A stretch of 64,000 nucleotides of DNA from Janthinobacterium sp. (lineage in GTDB: Bacteria > Pseudomonadota > Gammaproteobacteria > Burkholderiales > Chitinibacteraceae). A model generated the notes under the pieces. It ran no database searches and was not told where the DNA came from. It saw only the letters and a program-made list of their open reading frames with translations. The position numbers and the translations under genes were made by a program. Each line of letters begins with the position of its first letter. Position 1 is the first letter of the stretch. Below are positions 52,863-62,392 of the stretch, one piece after another. Location: positions 23,171 through 87,170 of the forward strand of contig JANYCY010000033.1 of assembly GCA_025360045.1 (NCBI GenBank), written 5' to 3'.

Positions 52863-55622
52863 TTAACCGCTATTACGTAAACCTGCCGCAATGCCGTTAA
52901 TGGTCAAATGCACCGCATGCTGTACATCTTCACTCGCCTCGCCACTGCGTAAGCGTTTGAGCAGCTCAACTTGCAAGTGGTTCAGAGGATCAAGATAAGG
53001 CAGACGATTATCTAGGCTTCGTGCCAGCATTGGATTGTCAGCCAGCAGCTCGCCATGCTTAGAAATCGCTTGCACTGCATCTACGGTACGCTGCCATTCG
53101 GCTTTAATCCGCGTAAAGATACGCTGCGCCAATTCTTGATCTTGTACCAGCTCAGAGTAACGCGCGGCAATGGCGATGTCAGACTTAGCCAGCACCATAT
53201 CCATATTAGAAATAGTGGAGTTAAAGAACGGCCAATCACGGTAAAGCTGCTGCAACAGCGCCAAACCTTCATCGCCAGATTCTTTCAAATACTCGCTAAT
53301 GGCCGAACCAAAACCATACCAACCCGGCAACATTAAGCGGCATTGGCTCCAAGAGAATACCCAAGGAATCGCACGCAAATCACCGATGCTATTGGTGCTC
53401 TTACGCGCCGCAGGGCGAGAGCCGATATTCAGGCTAGGAATCTCGTTGATCGGTGTGGCTTCGCGGAAGTAGGTAATAAAATCAGGCGTTGCATACACTA
53501 AATCACGGTAAGCCTGATAAGCGCTCAAGCTGAGTTTTTCCATTAACTGACGGCGTTCCATCACATCATTTAATGGAGGGGAAGCCTCAGGAAAGCTAGC
53601 TTCTAGTGTGGCGGCAATCAAGATTTCTAAATTACGACGCCCTACTTCGCGATCCGCATACTTTGCGGTAATCACTTCACCCTGCTCAGTAATCCGAATC
53701 TGACCATTCACCGAGCCAGCAGGCTGGGCCAAAATCGCATCGTGCGCAGGGCCACCACCACGGCCTACCGTACCGCCACGGCCATGGAAGAGGCGCATTT
53801 TAAAGTTGGCAGCCTGAAATACTTCAACTAGGGTGAGCTCTGCTTTATAAAGCTCCCAGTTGGAAGTTAGATAACCGCCGTCTTTATTTGAATCCGAATA
53901 ACCCAACATCACTTCTTGCACATTATCCCGACAGCCCAACAGACTGCGCCACTGAGGAATCGCAAATAGCTCGGTCATGATTTTGCCTGCGCTGCGCAAA
54001 TCAGGAATGGTTTCAAACAGTGGAATAATATTGATCTTGGAAGACAACTTAGGCACGAGCTGCACCAAGCCCACTTCCTTCATCAGTACGGCAACTTCTA
54101 ACATATCCGAAACTGAATCACAGTTAGAGATAATGTAATTAGGCAGTACCGATTCGCCATAACGCGCTTGCACTTCGCTTGCGGCACGATAAATATCCAG
54201 CTCTTTTTGTACATCTTCGCTGTATTCAACGTAGGCCGAAGTCAAAGGCCGAGCGCTAGATAATTCACGTAGTAGCACTGCACGGCGCGATGGCTCGTCC
54301 AGACGCATATATTCTTCCAAGCCTGCATGGGTAAACAGTTCGGAAATGACTTTTTCATGCATACCGGAATACTGGCGCATATCGAGTGGCGCCAGATAAA
54401 AACCAAACACCGATACCGCACGCTGTAAACGACGCAAACGGCCATTGGCCAGCAGCACCGCGCCATGCGCTTTCAGCGATGCCGCAATCACGGCTAAATC
54501 ATCAAGTAATTCTTGGTTGTTTTGGTATTCAGCCGCATTGGCTACATCGTGTAGCTGATGATGGAAAGTGCCAATTTTAACTGCCGTGGCAAAGATACGC
54601 GCCCGCACGGCCGAAACAGCCAAGCGATAAGGCTCTTCCGATTTTCGATCTTTCTCATCCGTTGCCGAATCGGCCAACACTTGCAGGGCTGGGTCGATAT
54701 CCACAATACGCGTCGACATCGACAACTCGTTTTCTAGCTTCATGCACTGCTGGTAGTAGTAATCTAAAGCAATACCAGACTGACGCGATACCGCATAGCG
54801 CAATACATCGCCGGTTACAAAAGGATTACCGTCTCGATCACCACCGATCCAGCTACCGACTTGAATAAAGTTAGGTAGGCTGACCGGCTGCTCACAAAGC
54901 TCAGCAAGTTTGTCTTCTAAATCTAAATAAAGACGCGGTAGTTCGTGTAAGAAGGTATTGCGGAAATACGCCGCACCGTTTTCAATCTCGTCTTGAACGG
55001 TGAGTTTGAAAGTACGGATTTCACGGGTTTGCCACAAAGCGAGCAAGACACGCTCTAGCGCCGCTTGATTATCACTTAACTCTTCAGGCGTCATCGCGTA
55101 GCGATCTCGCTCAGCCAAAAGCTGGGCGACCGCGCGGTGTGAATCCAGAATCGTTTTACGTTTTACTTCAGTTGGATGAGCCGTCAGCACAGGCGCAATT
55201 AAGCTTTCACCCAACATAGAAATAATTTCAGTAGCCTTAATGCCTCGGCCCGTTAGCGTATTAATTGCCGCAGCAATGCTACCGCGCTGTGGGCCAGAGC
55301 CCGCAATTTTGTGCGCACGACGGCGACGATTATGGTGTAAATCTTCAGCAATATTAGAAAGATGAGAGAAATAACCAAAACCACGCACCAAGGCCACGGT
55401 GGTAGCAGGATCCAAGCCAGATAATGACTTGGCCAAGGTTTTACCCGCCTCTGGATTGCTCTCTTGCACATAAGACAGGGCGAGTGCGCGAATGGACTCA
55501 ATCTGCTCCGCAGTAGCAATACCCGCTTGCTCCCTTATGGTCGCAGCAAGTAATTCGGCGAGTAATTCAAGATCCCGTTTGAGGGGAAGATCTTTATCGG
55601 CAATCGTTTCGAGTACAGGCAT
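52863..55622 (-). CDS. ppc: Phosphoenolpyruvate carboxylase
   Basis: The protein of about 919 residues fixes bicarbonate on phosphoenolpyruvate to make oxaloacetate, refilling the citric acid cycle. The catalytic His is in VLTAHPTEVKRKTILDSHRA near residue 145. GSWIGGDRDGNPFV, VMLGYSDSNKDGGYL and LFHGRGGTVGRGGGP are the other conserved active-site loops, and the C-terminus ends in NGIAAGLRNSG as in the family. I chose the ATG at MPVLETIADKD; an earlier in-frame start adds 12 residues without support. It is a single-gene unit with a terminator. Confidence 0.97.
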   Translation of the reverse strand: MPVLETIADKDLPLKRDLELLAELLAATIREQAGIATAEQIESIRALALSYVQESNPEAGKTLAKSLSGLDPATTVALVRGFGYFSHLSNIAEDLHHNRRRRAHKIAGSGPQRGSIAAAINTLTGRGIKATEIISMLGESLIAPVLTAHPTEVKRKTILDSHRAVAQLLAERDRYAMTPEELSDNQAALERVLLALWQTREIRTFKLTVQDEIENGAAYFRNTFLHELPRLYLDLEDKLAELCEQPVSLPNFIQVGSWIGGDRDGNPFVTGDVLRYAVSRQSGIALDYYYQQCMKLENELSMSTRIVDIDPALQVLADSATDEKDRKSEEPYRLAVSAVRARIFATAVKIGTFHHQLHDVANAAEYQNNQELLDDLAVIAASLKAHGAVLLANGRLRRLQRAVSVFGFYLAPLDMRQYSGMHEKVISELFTHAGLEEYMRLDEPSRRAVLLRELSSARPLTSAYVEYSEDVQKELDIYRAASEVQARYGESVLPNYIISNCDSVSDMLEVAVLMKEVGLVQLVPKLSSKINIIPLFETIPDLRSAGKIMTELFAIPQWRSLLGCRDNVQEVMLGYSDSNKDGGYLTSNWELYKAELTLVEVFQAANFKMRLFHGRGGTVGRGGGPAHDAILAQPAGSVNGQIRITEQGEVITAKYADREVGRRNLEILIAATLEASFPEASPPLNDVMERRQLMEKLSLSAYQAYRDLVYATPDFITYFREATPINEIPSLNIGSRPAARKSTNSIGDLRAIPWVFSWSQCRLMLPGWYGFGSAISEYLKESGDEGLALLQQLYRDWPFFNSTISNMDMVLAKSDIAIAARYSELVQDQELAQRIFTRIKAEWQRTVDAVQAISKHGELLADNPMLARSLDNRLPYLDPLNHLQVELLKRLRSGEASEDVQHAVHLTINGIAAGLRNSG

Positions 55623-56129
55623 TAGCAATCCAGTTCTGATGATTGAATCGGGCAACAAGCCTTCATTCTAACAAGAAGCTACGGCTTTCACTGATAGATA
55701 TTTAGAAAAAAATATGTATCTAAAATACAGCGACTACATTTTTAATAGAGTGCTGATCTATAAGGAGTTATGAAAATTACATAAATATTTTGCTAAAGAA
55801 AAGTGTGGTTTTTAGCGTCTTATTTATTAAATAATTTGTGTATTTTTCACCTTTAGGAAATAACAACCGCAGCCACCATACTCAAGATACAAAGCATCTT
55901 AGCCTCGTACATAGGGAAAGCCATGCTAATAAAAGCCAAGAAAAACCTTTTAATTTTTATGTATTTTTTACTAGTATAAACTTTACAAAAAATAACAATA
56001 TAATATAAATTTAAATAAGCAAAAAGTAAGAATAAGCAATAAAATAGAAAGATATATGCAGGAGTGCAAGACCAATGAATTGCATGCCTCATTTGTAAAA
56101 ATCACTGCGACCACTTACTAGGCCATGTT
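55623..56129. other. AT-rich gene-free stretch
   Basis: About 500 bp of very AT-rich DNA between divergently read ppc and a PhzF-like gene. An open frame of 79 codons on the minus strand (55853-56092) would encode a Phe/Leu/Tyr-rich hydrophobic peptide; it has no ribosome site and I leave it as doubtful. No repeat or RNA gene seen. Confidence 0.45.
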
Positions 56130-56972
56130 ATGACGTGCTACCCTTTTTACTTGATTAATACTTTTGCTGAGCGCCGTTTAAGTGGCAATCCAATCGTTGT
56201 GTTTACCCCCGAAGAAATGCCTGATGAGGCCACACGTCAAACGCTAGCCTTTCAAATGGGTGTCGCCGAAACGGCCTTTATTGCCCAGACCGACACCCAT
56301 GTGCATGTGCACTCCCCCCAATACGCATTGCCCTTTTCGGTGCAAGCCATGTTAGCCACCGCCGAAGCCACCCACCCCAATGAATCGGGCTTAGCCGCTC
56401 AAGCATTTAAAACCAATAGTGGCGAAACATGGCTATTACGTCAGGGGGATCGTTGGTGGAGCCAGCTGGCCGCGCCGCATACACGGCCCAGCTCGCATTC
56501 CCATTTGGAAATTGCGGCCGCACTAGGCATCAGTGCCAGCGATATCGTGGGTACGCCACTCTTTGTAGATTGCGGGCTAGAGCAGCTCATCGTCAAAGTG
56601 CGCTCCCAACAAGCCGTCTTGCAAGTGACCCCAAAGGCCAGCGCACTAGAAAAGCTGGCTGCATCGAGCAAAAACTTACCGCAAGTTGCCGTGTGGTGCA
56701 CCGATAACGACCTGATTACCTTACGGTTTTTTTCCTGTGATGCATTTAGTGTGTTTGAGGATTTTGGCGCGGGCACCGCAGCGGCCAATATTGCAGGCTG
56801 GATGATGGCCTCAGGCCAAAGCGCACCCTTCTCATTACGCATTGAGCAAGGCCACTCCATTCAACGTCTAGTCACTCGACTGAGTGTGCTGTTGGTAGAA
56901 GTCGACGCGCAACGCATGATACGCGTTGGCGGAAATACCCATAGGGTGGGTGGGGGGGAATTGGAGTTTTGA
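56130..56972 (+). CDS. PhzF family protein, atypical active-site motif
   Basis: The 280-residue protein has the two-domain diaminopimelate-epimerase-like fold of PhzF. The start is YLINTFAERRLSGNPIVVF, the catalytic Glu lies in MGVAETAFI near residue 49, and the second-domain motif is EDFGAGTAAANIAGWM. Where most members have an FxGH motif this one reads ALPFSVQAMLATAEAT, with Gly-His replaced by Val-Gln. The reaction is therefore uncertain. Family members isomerise small acids and many have no known substrate. It stands alone and is followed by a compound repeat. Confidence 0.85.
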   Translation: MTCYPFYLINTFAERRLSGNPIVVFTPEEMPDEATRQTLAFQMGVAETAFIAQTDTHVHVHSPQYALPFSVQAMLATAEATHPNESGLAAQAFKTNSGETWLLRQGDRWWSQLAAPHTRPSSHSHLEIAAALGISASDIVGTPLFVDCGLEQLIVKVRSQQAVLQVTPKASALEKLAASSKNLPQVAVWCTDNDLITLRFFSCDAFSVFEDFGAGTAAANIAGWMMASGQSAPFSLRIEQGHSIQRLVTRLSVLLVEVDAQRMIRVGGNTHRVGGGELEF

Positions 56973-56999
56973 TAGCAACGATTTAGGTATGCGAAAAAA

Positions 57000-57411
57000 C
57001 CTAAATCTTGAAGCATGGAGGGCACACTATGTTATGCAGTACTTATCTTTTTAGTGCCTTCGGCACGTTGATTTTGGTGCGGTAAGCCACCGCAGGGGCC
57101 TTCCTTTCTTGAACGGCCAAGAAACGAAGCCAAAGAAGGCCGCCCCGACCAGCACGAAGGCCCCTCTCTGCGGACAATCGAGGCGGCGTCAATTCAACTC
57201 GCTTCGCTCAAACACGAATTGACGACTACCCCGCCCCGTTTGTTCCTCGCTTCGGCGTGCTTAAAGGGGGGATTTAAGCCCCGTGCTACTAGTAGCGATA
57301 CAAAGCCTAATCGCTGAGTTTTAAAACACTCAAAACCTACAAAACAACTTAATCCAAGCTTTGTTTTTCTCCGTGAAACTCCGTGGCCTCCGTGGTTCAA
57401 GATTTGGGTTT
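57000..57411 (-). repeat. R2 repeat containing an R3 insert (compound, about 410 bp)
   Basis: The R2 ends are at 57000-57028 (AACCTAAATCTTGAAGCATG) and 57359-57411 (to GTGGTTCAAGATTTGGGTTT). Between them lies R3 in reverse orientation at about 57035-57290, and a 70-bp linker. It fills the gap between the PhzF-like gene and ubiB. Confidence 0.8.
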
Positions 57412-57421
57412 CTCTCAACGC

Positions 57422-58936
57422 TTATTTAAACCACCACGTCAGCAATCCACCCGCCAAGAGTGCGGCAATGATACCCAGCAGCCAGTTGCGTTTTTTCTGC
57501 TCCCACATCAGGCCGCTATAGCCGGCCATCAATAGCTCGGTGTGATTTTGATCGAGCAAGACGCCTAATTTACGCGGCAACATCGGCAATAAAGCAGCCC
57601 ATTGTGGCGCTTCTTTTTTTAGATTGCGCAGCATGCCACGCCAGCCGATTTGGTCTGTCATCCAGCGCTCTAAAAACGGCATGGCGGTTTGCCAGAGGTC
57701 TAAGTCTGGGTCGAGCTGGCGGCCTAAGCCCTCGATATTTAGCAGGGTTTTTTGCAGCAATACCAGCTGCGGCTGGATTTCCACATTAAAGCGGCGCGAG
57801 GTTTCAAACAGGCGCAGCAAAACTTGGCCAAAGGAAATTTGCGACAACGGCTTATTAAAAATGGGCTCGCAAACGGTGCGCACCGCCGCTTCTAATTCCT
57901 CGACCCGCGTCTCTTTTGGTACCCAGCCCGATTCAATATGAGCGGTCGCCACGCGGTGATAATCGCGGTTAAAAAACGCCAAAAAGTTAATTGCTAAGTA
58001 TTGCTTATCGCTATCAGACAGCGTGCCGACAATCCCAAAATCTAAAGCAATATAGCGATTATCTGCCGCCACCAAAATATTGCCGGGGTGCATATCGGCA
58101 TGGAAAAAACCATCTCTGAATACTTGGGTAAAAAAGATTTCCACCCCAAAGCGAGAGAGTTTTTTTAAATCCATCCCCGCCGCCAGCAGCTCATCAATGC
58201 GGCCAACCGGAATGCCATCCATCCACTCCATCACAAACACTTCACGCGCACAAAAATCGTAGAAGACTTCGGGCACTAGGAGCTGGCTGGAATTTAAAAA
58301 ATTGCGGCGCAGCTGGCTGGCGTTCGCCGCCTCACGCATTAAATCCAGCTCGTCGTGCAGATAACGGTCGAACTCCGCCACCACTTCTCTAGGGCGCAAA
58401 CGCTTACCGTCAGCCGAGAGTTTTTCTAGCAGCACCGCCATGATGCGCATCAGCGCCAGATCAGATTCAATCACCGGCAGGATATCGGGGCGCAAAACTT
58501 TTACCGCCACCTGCTGGCCATTATGTAAACGCGCCTTATGCACCTGCGCCACCGATGCACTGGCCACCGGCGTTTGATCAAACTCGGCAAACAGCTCATC
58601 GAGCTTACGGCCCAAGCTTGTTTCAATCACCGCGACTGCGGTCTCCGCTGCAAAAGGCGGCACATTATCTTGTAATTTCGCCAGCTCATCGGCGATATCC
58701 AGCGGCATCAAATCACGGCGGGTAGACAAAACCTGACCAAACTTAACAAAGATCGGCCCTAATTCTTGCAAAGCCAAACGCAAGCGCTCGGCCCTAGGTG
58801 CACTTAGATCACGGCTGGAGAGTAAGGATTGAATCAGCTTACCCAAGCCACGCACACGCTCATGGCCGAGTAAAAACTCATCAAGACCATAGCCAAAAAC
58901 CACACGGACAATTTTAATTAAACGAGAAAGACGCAT
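57422..58936 (-). CDS. ubiB: UbiB, ADCK-type ATPase/kinase-like protein for ubiquinone synthesis
   Basis: The 504-residue protein is needed for ubiquinone biosynthesis and is membrane-bound through two C-terminal segments ([18 protein letters not shown]). The kinase-like core has the KxGQ region in [16 protein letters not shown], an Ala-rich loop in [13 protein letters not shown], Lys in [10 protein letters not shown], and [11 protein letters not shown] followed by [10 protein letters not shown]. It was long thought to be a hydroxylase but acts as an ATPase aiding the Ubi complex. It lies downstream of ubiE and ubiJ on the same strand, but a 500-bp region with R1 and R3 repeats now separates it from ubiJ. 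Confidence 0.96.
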   Translation of the reverse strand: MRLSRLIKIVRVVFGYGLDEFLLGHERVRGLGKLIQSLLSSRDLSAPRAERLRLALQELGPIFVKFGQVLSTRRDLMPLDIADELAKLQDNVPPFAAETAVAVIETSLGRKLDELFAEFDQTPVASASVAQVHKARLHNGQQVAVKVLRPDILPVIESDLALMRIMAVLLEKLSADGKRLRPREVVAEFDRYLHDELDLMREAANASQLRRNFLNSSQLLVPEVFYDFCAREVFVMEWMDGIPVGRIDELLAAGMDLKKLSRFGVEIFFTQVFRDGFFHADMHPGNILVAADNRYIALDFGIVGTLSDSDKQYLAINFLAFFNRDYHRVATAHIESGWVPKETRVEELEAAVRTVCEPIFNKPLSQISFGQVLLRLFETSRRFNVEIQPQLVLLQKTLLNIEGLGRQLDPDLDLWQTAMPFLERWMTDQIGWRGMLRNLKKEAPQWAALLPMLPRKLGVLLDQNHTELLMAGYSGLMWEQKKRNWLLGIIAALLAGGLLTWWFK

Positions 58937-59028
58937 TGGGGCAACTTAAGAGAGAGGTGATTCAGGTAGAGGGTTAGCAATATGAGATGAGCACAAAGCC
59001 GTGTCCACCCTATATTTCAAATCAGCAC

Positions 59029-59060
59029 CGTAGGGCGGGTGAAACCCGCCGTTTTTTTAG
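59029..59060. repeat. R1 repeat, one arm
   Basis: CGTAGGGCGGGTGAAACCCG followed by CCGTTTTTTTA. A worn second arm is visible near 59083-59096 (AGCGGGTTGCTCC). It lies in the ubiJ-ubiB gap. Confidence 0.75.
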
Positions 59061-59104
59061 ATTGGCAGAAGCAAAAATAGCGGGTTGCTCCACATGTGCA
59101 CTAA

Positions 59105-59395
59105 GCAAAATACAAAAAGACCTTTTTAGTGCCTTCGGCACGTCGATTTAGGAGCGGTAGCCACCGCAGGGGCCTTCCTTTCTTGAACGGCCAAGAAACG
59201 AAGCCAAAGAAGGCCGCCCCACGAAACACGAAGGCCCCTTCGCTGCGGACAATCGAGTCGGCGGCGGGCGGGATTGGCTCGTTCCTCGCTCCCTTGCCGA
59301 AACCCCGCCCCGCTTGTTCCTCGCTACGGCGTGTTTCAAGGGGACTTTAAAGCCCTATGCAGAGAGCGTGGTTATTAGGTTTTATCGCTGTTTGC
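59105..59395 (-). repeat. R3 dispersed repeat, copy c
   Basis: Reverse of copy a at 21650: from CTTTTTAGTGCCTTCGGCAC through GAACGGCCAAGAAACGAAGC to GTGTTTCAAGGGGACTTTAA and AGAGCGTGGTTATTAGG. It lies between ubiJ and ubiB and has probably been inserted into the former operon. Confidence 0.85.
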
Positions 59396-59436
59396 TAATA
59401 AAAAAATTAGTTAACACGTATAAATTTTCAACCACC

Positions 59437-59988
59437 CTATATTAATTTGGCAACTCGCTTTTCCAACCTTGCCAGCGCATCGCGTAATTCATCAACATCA
59501 TTACAAAACTGGTTCACATCGCGCTTATGCGCTAAGAGCGGGGCTTCGTCGCGCCAGTATTCGGCTAAATTCACCACCAGTCTTGATCCCATTGCACCGG
59601 GAATCCCGCCGATGGTTCCGGCAATACTCACCAGTCTTTGTGTCGCCACATCGCCGATCAATTTGGACAATTCTTCAGCCGCATCCCAACGCAAACCGCT
59701 CAGCACATGGCCGATGCGGCTGCCCAGCTCGCCGTCGCCACTAAGGCGCACATGGCGGGCTGCGGCGGTTTTATCTTGCATGCGATAAGTGAAAAAGCTC
59801 AGCGGCAAATCAAGCGTGGCTTCTGCTTCGGCCTTGCTTTCTGTCAAGCGGCCATCATTCATCAGCACCAAGGTTTCGCTCACTAAGGGCAAGGAAATCT
59901 TGATACTGCGGCCAGCGAATTGCGCGAGATCAGCCTTCGCTGCCGCGTCCTGCGCCAAGAGGCGATTGAGTACGGCGGCCAGCAACAT
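59437..59988 (-). CDS. ubiJ: UbiJ, SCP2-domain accessory factor of ubiquinone synthesis
   Basis: The 183-residue protein has an SCP2-like lipid-binding domain in the first 100 residues (ISLPLVSETLVLMNDGRL, then EAEATLDLPLSFFTYR, LSGDGELGSRIGHVLSG). A C-terminal coiled coil contains DVDELRDALARLEKRVAKL. UbiJ holds the hydrophobic ubiquinone intermediates for the Ubi complex in the cytoplasm. Its ATG shares one base with the ubiE stop codon (TAATG), so the two are translationally coupled. Length fits the family (about 200 in E. coli). Confidence 0.92.
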   Translation of the reverse strand: MLLAAVLNRLLAQDAAAKADLAQFAGRSIKISLPLVSETLVLMNDGRLTESKAEAEATLDLPLSFFTYRMQDKTAAARHVRLSGDGELGSRIGHVLSGLRWDAAEELSKLIGDVATQRLVSIAGTIGGIPGAMGSRLVVNLAEYWRDEAPLLAHKRDVNQFCNDVDELRDALARLEKRVAKLI

Positions 59989-60725
59989 TAGATTTTTGTC
60001 CCTTTATGCAGGGCAACCACGCCACCGGTCATATTATGGAAATCGACACGGCCAAAGCCTGCGTCTTTCATCATTTGCTTGAGCGTTTCTTGATCTGGGT
60101 GCATACGAATCGATTCCGCCAGATACTGGTAAGAATCTGCATCGTTGGCGACCAGCTTGCCCATAAACGGCAGCAATTTAAACGAGTAGATATCGTAAGC
60201 GGGTTTAAGTGGAGCCCAAACTTTAGAGAATTCCAACACCAGCAAGCGCCCACCCGGTTTTAACACTCGGCACATTTCCGCCAATGCCACATCTTTATGC
60301 GTCATATTTCTTAGGCCAAACGCCACCGACACGCAGTCAAAATAATTGTCTGGAAACGGTAGTTTTTCTGCATCGCACTGCGCCACAGGCAAGGCATAGC
60401 CTTGATCCAGCAGGCGATCACGCCCTACGCCCAGCATCGAGCTATTAATATCGGTGAGCCATACTTGGCCGGTTTTACCGACTTTTTTAGCAAAGGCTTT
60501 GGATAAGTCACCCGTGCCGCCGGCGATATCCAGCACTTTGTCACCGGCTTTCACGCCGCTGGTTTCAATGGTAAAAAATTTCCAGATGCGATGTAAACCA
60601 CCTGACATTAAGTCATTCATCACATCGTATTTTTTAGCCACCGAATGAAAAACCTCAGCGACTTTCTGCGCTTTTTCGGATTCGCTTACCGTTTTAAAAC
60701 CAAAATGGGTACTTGGATCGCTCAT
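59988..60725 (-). CDS. ubiE: Ubiquinone/menaquinone C-methyltransferase UbiE
   Basis: The 245-residue enzyme uses SAM to methylate the demethyl-quinol ring in ubiquinone (and menaquinone) synthesis. Motifs are [20 protein letters not shown] at the N-terminus, [12 protein letters not shown] (SAM motif I), [20 protein letters not shown] and [17 protein letters not shown]. The sequence is complete and of normal length. It forms a pair with ubiJ; a DUF971 gene precedes it on the same strand, 128 bp upstream and separated by an R1 repeat. Confidence 0.96.
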   Translation of the reverse strand: MSDPSTHFGFKTVSESEKAQKVAEVFHSVAKKYDVMNDLMSGGLHRIWKFFTIETSGVKAGDKVLDIAGGTGDLSKAFAKKVGKTGQVWLTDINSSMLGVGRDRLLDQGYALPVAQCDAEKLPFPDNYFDCVSVAFGLRNMTHKDVALAEMCRVLKPGGRLLVLEFSKVWAPLKPAYDIYSFKLLPFMGKLVANDADSYQYLAESIRMHPDQETLKQMMKDAGFGRVDFHNMTGGVVALHKGTKI

Positions 60726-60797
60726 TATTTTCTCTCATTAGATGGCGGGTTTTTCCCGTCCTACATTGACTCGTGCAATCTGTCACATCATCGTTTT

Positions 60798-60856
60798 CGT
60801 AGGGCGGGTGCAACCCGCGTACTTTTCAACATTGCTCGCGGGTTACACCCGCCCTA
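60798..60856. repeat. R1 palindromic repeat, overlapping the DUF971 stop codon
   Basis: Arms TAGGGCGGGTGCAACCCGCG and CGCGGGTTACACCCGCCCTA surround a 17-bp loop. The end of the palindrome (GTAGGG on the minus strand) provides the TAG stop codon of the DUF971 gene. A partial relative, GGCGGGTTTTTCCCGTCCTAC, lies at 60745-60765. Confidence 0.8.
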
Positions 60857-61228
60857 CATAATTCTGGAAGCCCCAGCCTCTGCAAGCTTATCTAAATAGG
60901 CCTGCCAGTTTACCGTTTGATTACGCCCCAGCTCATAGAGATGATCCCAAGAATAAAGCCCTGAATCATGGCCATCATCAAATACCAGTTTCACCGCGTA
61001 ATTGCCCACCGGCACAATATCAACAATATTGACATTCGCCTTACCGACTTGCAATGTTCCGGGGCCAGCGCCGTGGCCGCGTACTTCGGCGGAAGGGCTA
61101 TATACTCGTAGATATTCGCAGGGCAGGCTAAAACAGCTGCCCTCGTCAAAATGAATCTCCAGCTGCTTTGAGGCTTGATGAAGTTTTATCTCAACAGGCA
61201 AAGGTGTTGTTTTTGATAGTCCAGACAT
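60854..61228 (-). CDS. DUF971 domain protein
   Basis: The protein of 124 residues matches DUF971, the domain also found at the N-terminus of gamma-butyrobetaine hydroxylases: PVEIKLHQASKQLEIHFDEG, FSLPCEYLRVYSPSAEV, then VGNYAVKLVFDDGHDSGLYS with WDHLYELG. Family members are small and probably bind metal or FeS clusters; the free-standing form has no settled role. I chose the ATG at MSGLSKT because the conserved part starts soon after. Gene order DUF971-ubiE-ubiJ-ubiB is common in betaproteobacteria, as I recall. Its stop codon comes from an R1 repeat, so the C-terminus may have been altered. Confidence 0.85.
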   Translation of the reverse strand: MSGLSKTTPLPVEIKLHQASKQLEIHFDEGSCFSLPCEYLRVYSPSAEVRGHGAGPGTLQVGKANVNIVDIVPVGNYAVKLVFDDGHDSGLYSWDHLYELGRNQTVNWQAYLDKLAEAGASRIM

Positions 61229-61442
61229 GGGCAGGAGAACTCTTCGACTTAAGCCCCGCATAATACCCCGCGCGAGCCACTGCTAACAGCAGCTTGCAGC
61301 CAAAACCGCTGAGCAATAGTGTAAAAAATACGACACAGACAATAAAAATAAGACCACTTTGGGCATACTTGTCATATTAAATACACATTTAGGCCTTAAT
61401 CTTGCAACAAATGTGGAACTTTATTCCGCGAGGTCAATCGTT

Positions 61443-62135
61443 ATGCCTGCTAATATCCTACTTGTTGAAGACGAACCCGCCATTCAAGAGCTGATTGCTT
61501 TCAATCTGTCTCAAGCAGGCCACCATGTGATGCGTGCCGACTCCGCAGAAAGCGCACAAAACATCGTTAGAAACGCCCTGCCCGATTTAATTTTGCTCGA
61601 TTGGATGCTGCCTGGCATGACCGGCATCGATTTTGCCAAGAAGCTACGCTCAGAAGAGCGCACTCGGCAAATTCCTTTAATCATGCTCACCGCCCGCTCG
61701 GACGAGCAAGATAAAGTGATCGGCCTAGAAACAGGCGCTGATGATTACATTACCAAGCCCTTTAGCCCACGTGAGCTGCAAGCGCGCATTAAGGCTGTGC
61801 TTCGCCGCCGCGCACCGCAAATTACAGATGACACAGTTGAAGTACAGGGCCTGCGCCTAGACCCTGCCACCCACCGCGTGACCGGCAATAGCGAAACCAT
61901 CGATCTTGGCCCTACCGAATTTCGCCTACTGCATTTCTTTATGACCCACCCAGAACGTGTGCATTCGCGTGCGCAATTACTTGATCATGTTTGGGGCGAC
62001 CATGTGTTTGTAGAAGAACGGACGGTTGATGTGCATATCCGCCGCCTACGCTCCGCCTTGGAATCAACTAATTTTGATCGCTTAATTCAAACCGTTCGCG
62101 GCACGGGCTATCGCTTGTCTGCACACAATAATTAA
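61443..62135 (+). CDS. phoB: Phosphate regulon response regulator PhoB
   Basis: The 230-residue OmpR-type regulator has an N-terminal receiver domain: acidic residues in [11 protein letters not shown], phospho-acceptor Asp53 in [13 protein letters not shown], Lys in [13 protein letters not shown]. The C-terminal winged helix has [20 protein letters not shown] and [16 protein letters not shown]. The subtype is PhoB, fitting phoR next to it. It activates phosphate starvation genes. GAGGT 9 bases upstream supports the ATG at [10 protein letters not shown]; an earlier in-frame start adds 28 residues outside the family pattern. A possible Pho-box half (TTGTCATA at 61369) lies upstream. Confidence 0.94.
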   Translation: MPANILLVEDEPAIQELIAFNLSQAGHHVMRADSAESAQNIVRNALPDLILLDWMLPGMTGIDFAKKLRSEERTRQIPLIMLTARSDEQDKVIGLETGADDYITKPFSPRELQARIKAVLRRRAPQITDDTVEVQGLRLDPATHRVTGNSETIDLGPTEFRLLHFFMTHPERVHSRAQLLDHVWGDHVFVEERTVDVHIRRLRSALESTNFDRLIQTVRGTGYRLSAHNN

Positions 62136-62392
62136 GCAATAAATTGGCGACAAACGGTATAGTTTAGCGATAACATCCTTACATAAAGCTTTTCAAAGCA
62201 ATACACGACTCTTTGTAACTGATGTTTCGCAGGCCTTTAAGCGGAATACGCTCTGTAGCTGATTAAGAAAGTTGTAACCCACTGATTTTTCATAATGGGT
62301 GAGTAACATCAATTTGTACAATGAATGCTAGCAGCCTTATAAAGCCTTCGTTTCAAAAAAGGCGAGTGTTTTTCCTCTGGATATCAAACTGA
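62136..62392. other. Gap between phoB and phoR
   Basis: 257 bp separate the two genes, which are usually adjacent or overlapping. The stretch has no repeat I recognise and no credible gene. It could carry a separate phoR promoter. Confidence 0.45.

Noticed and set aside
55853..56092. 79-codon hydrophobic frame between ppc and the PhzF-like gene
   Set aside because: Composition is what AT-rich DNA gives by chance, and no ribosome site is visible.
61369..61386. Pho box before phoB
   Set aside because: The first half (TTGTCATA) fits, but the second half is poor, so I mention it only under phoB.
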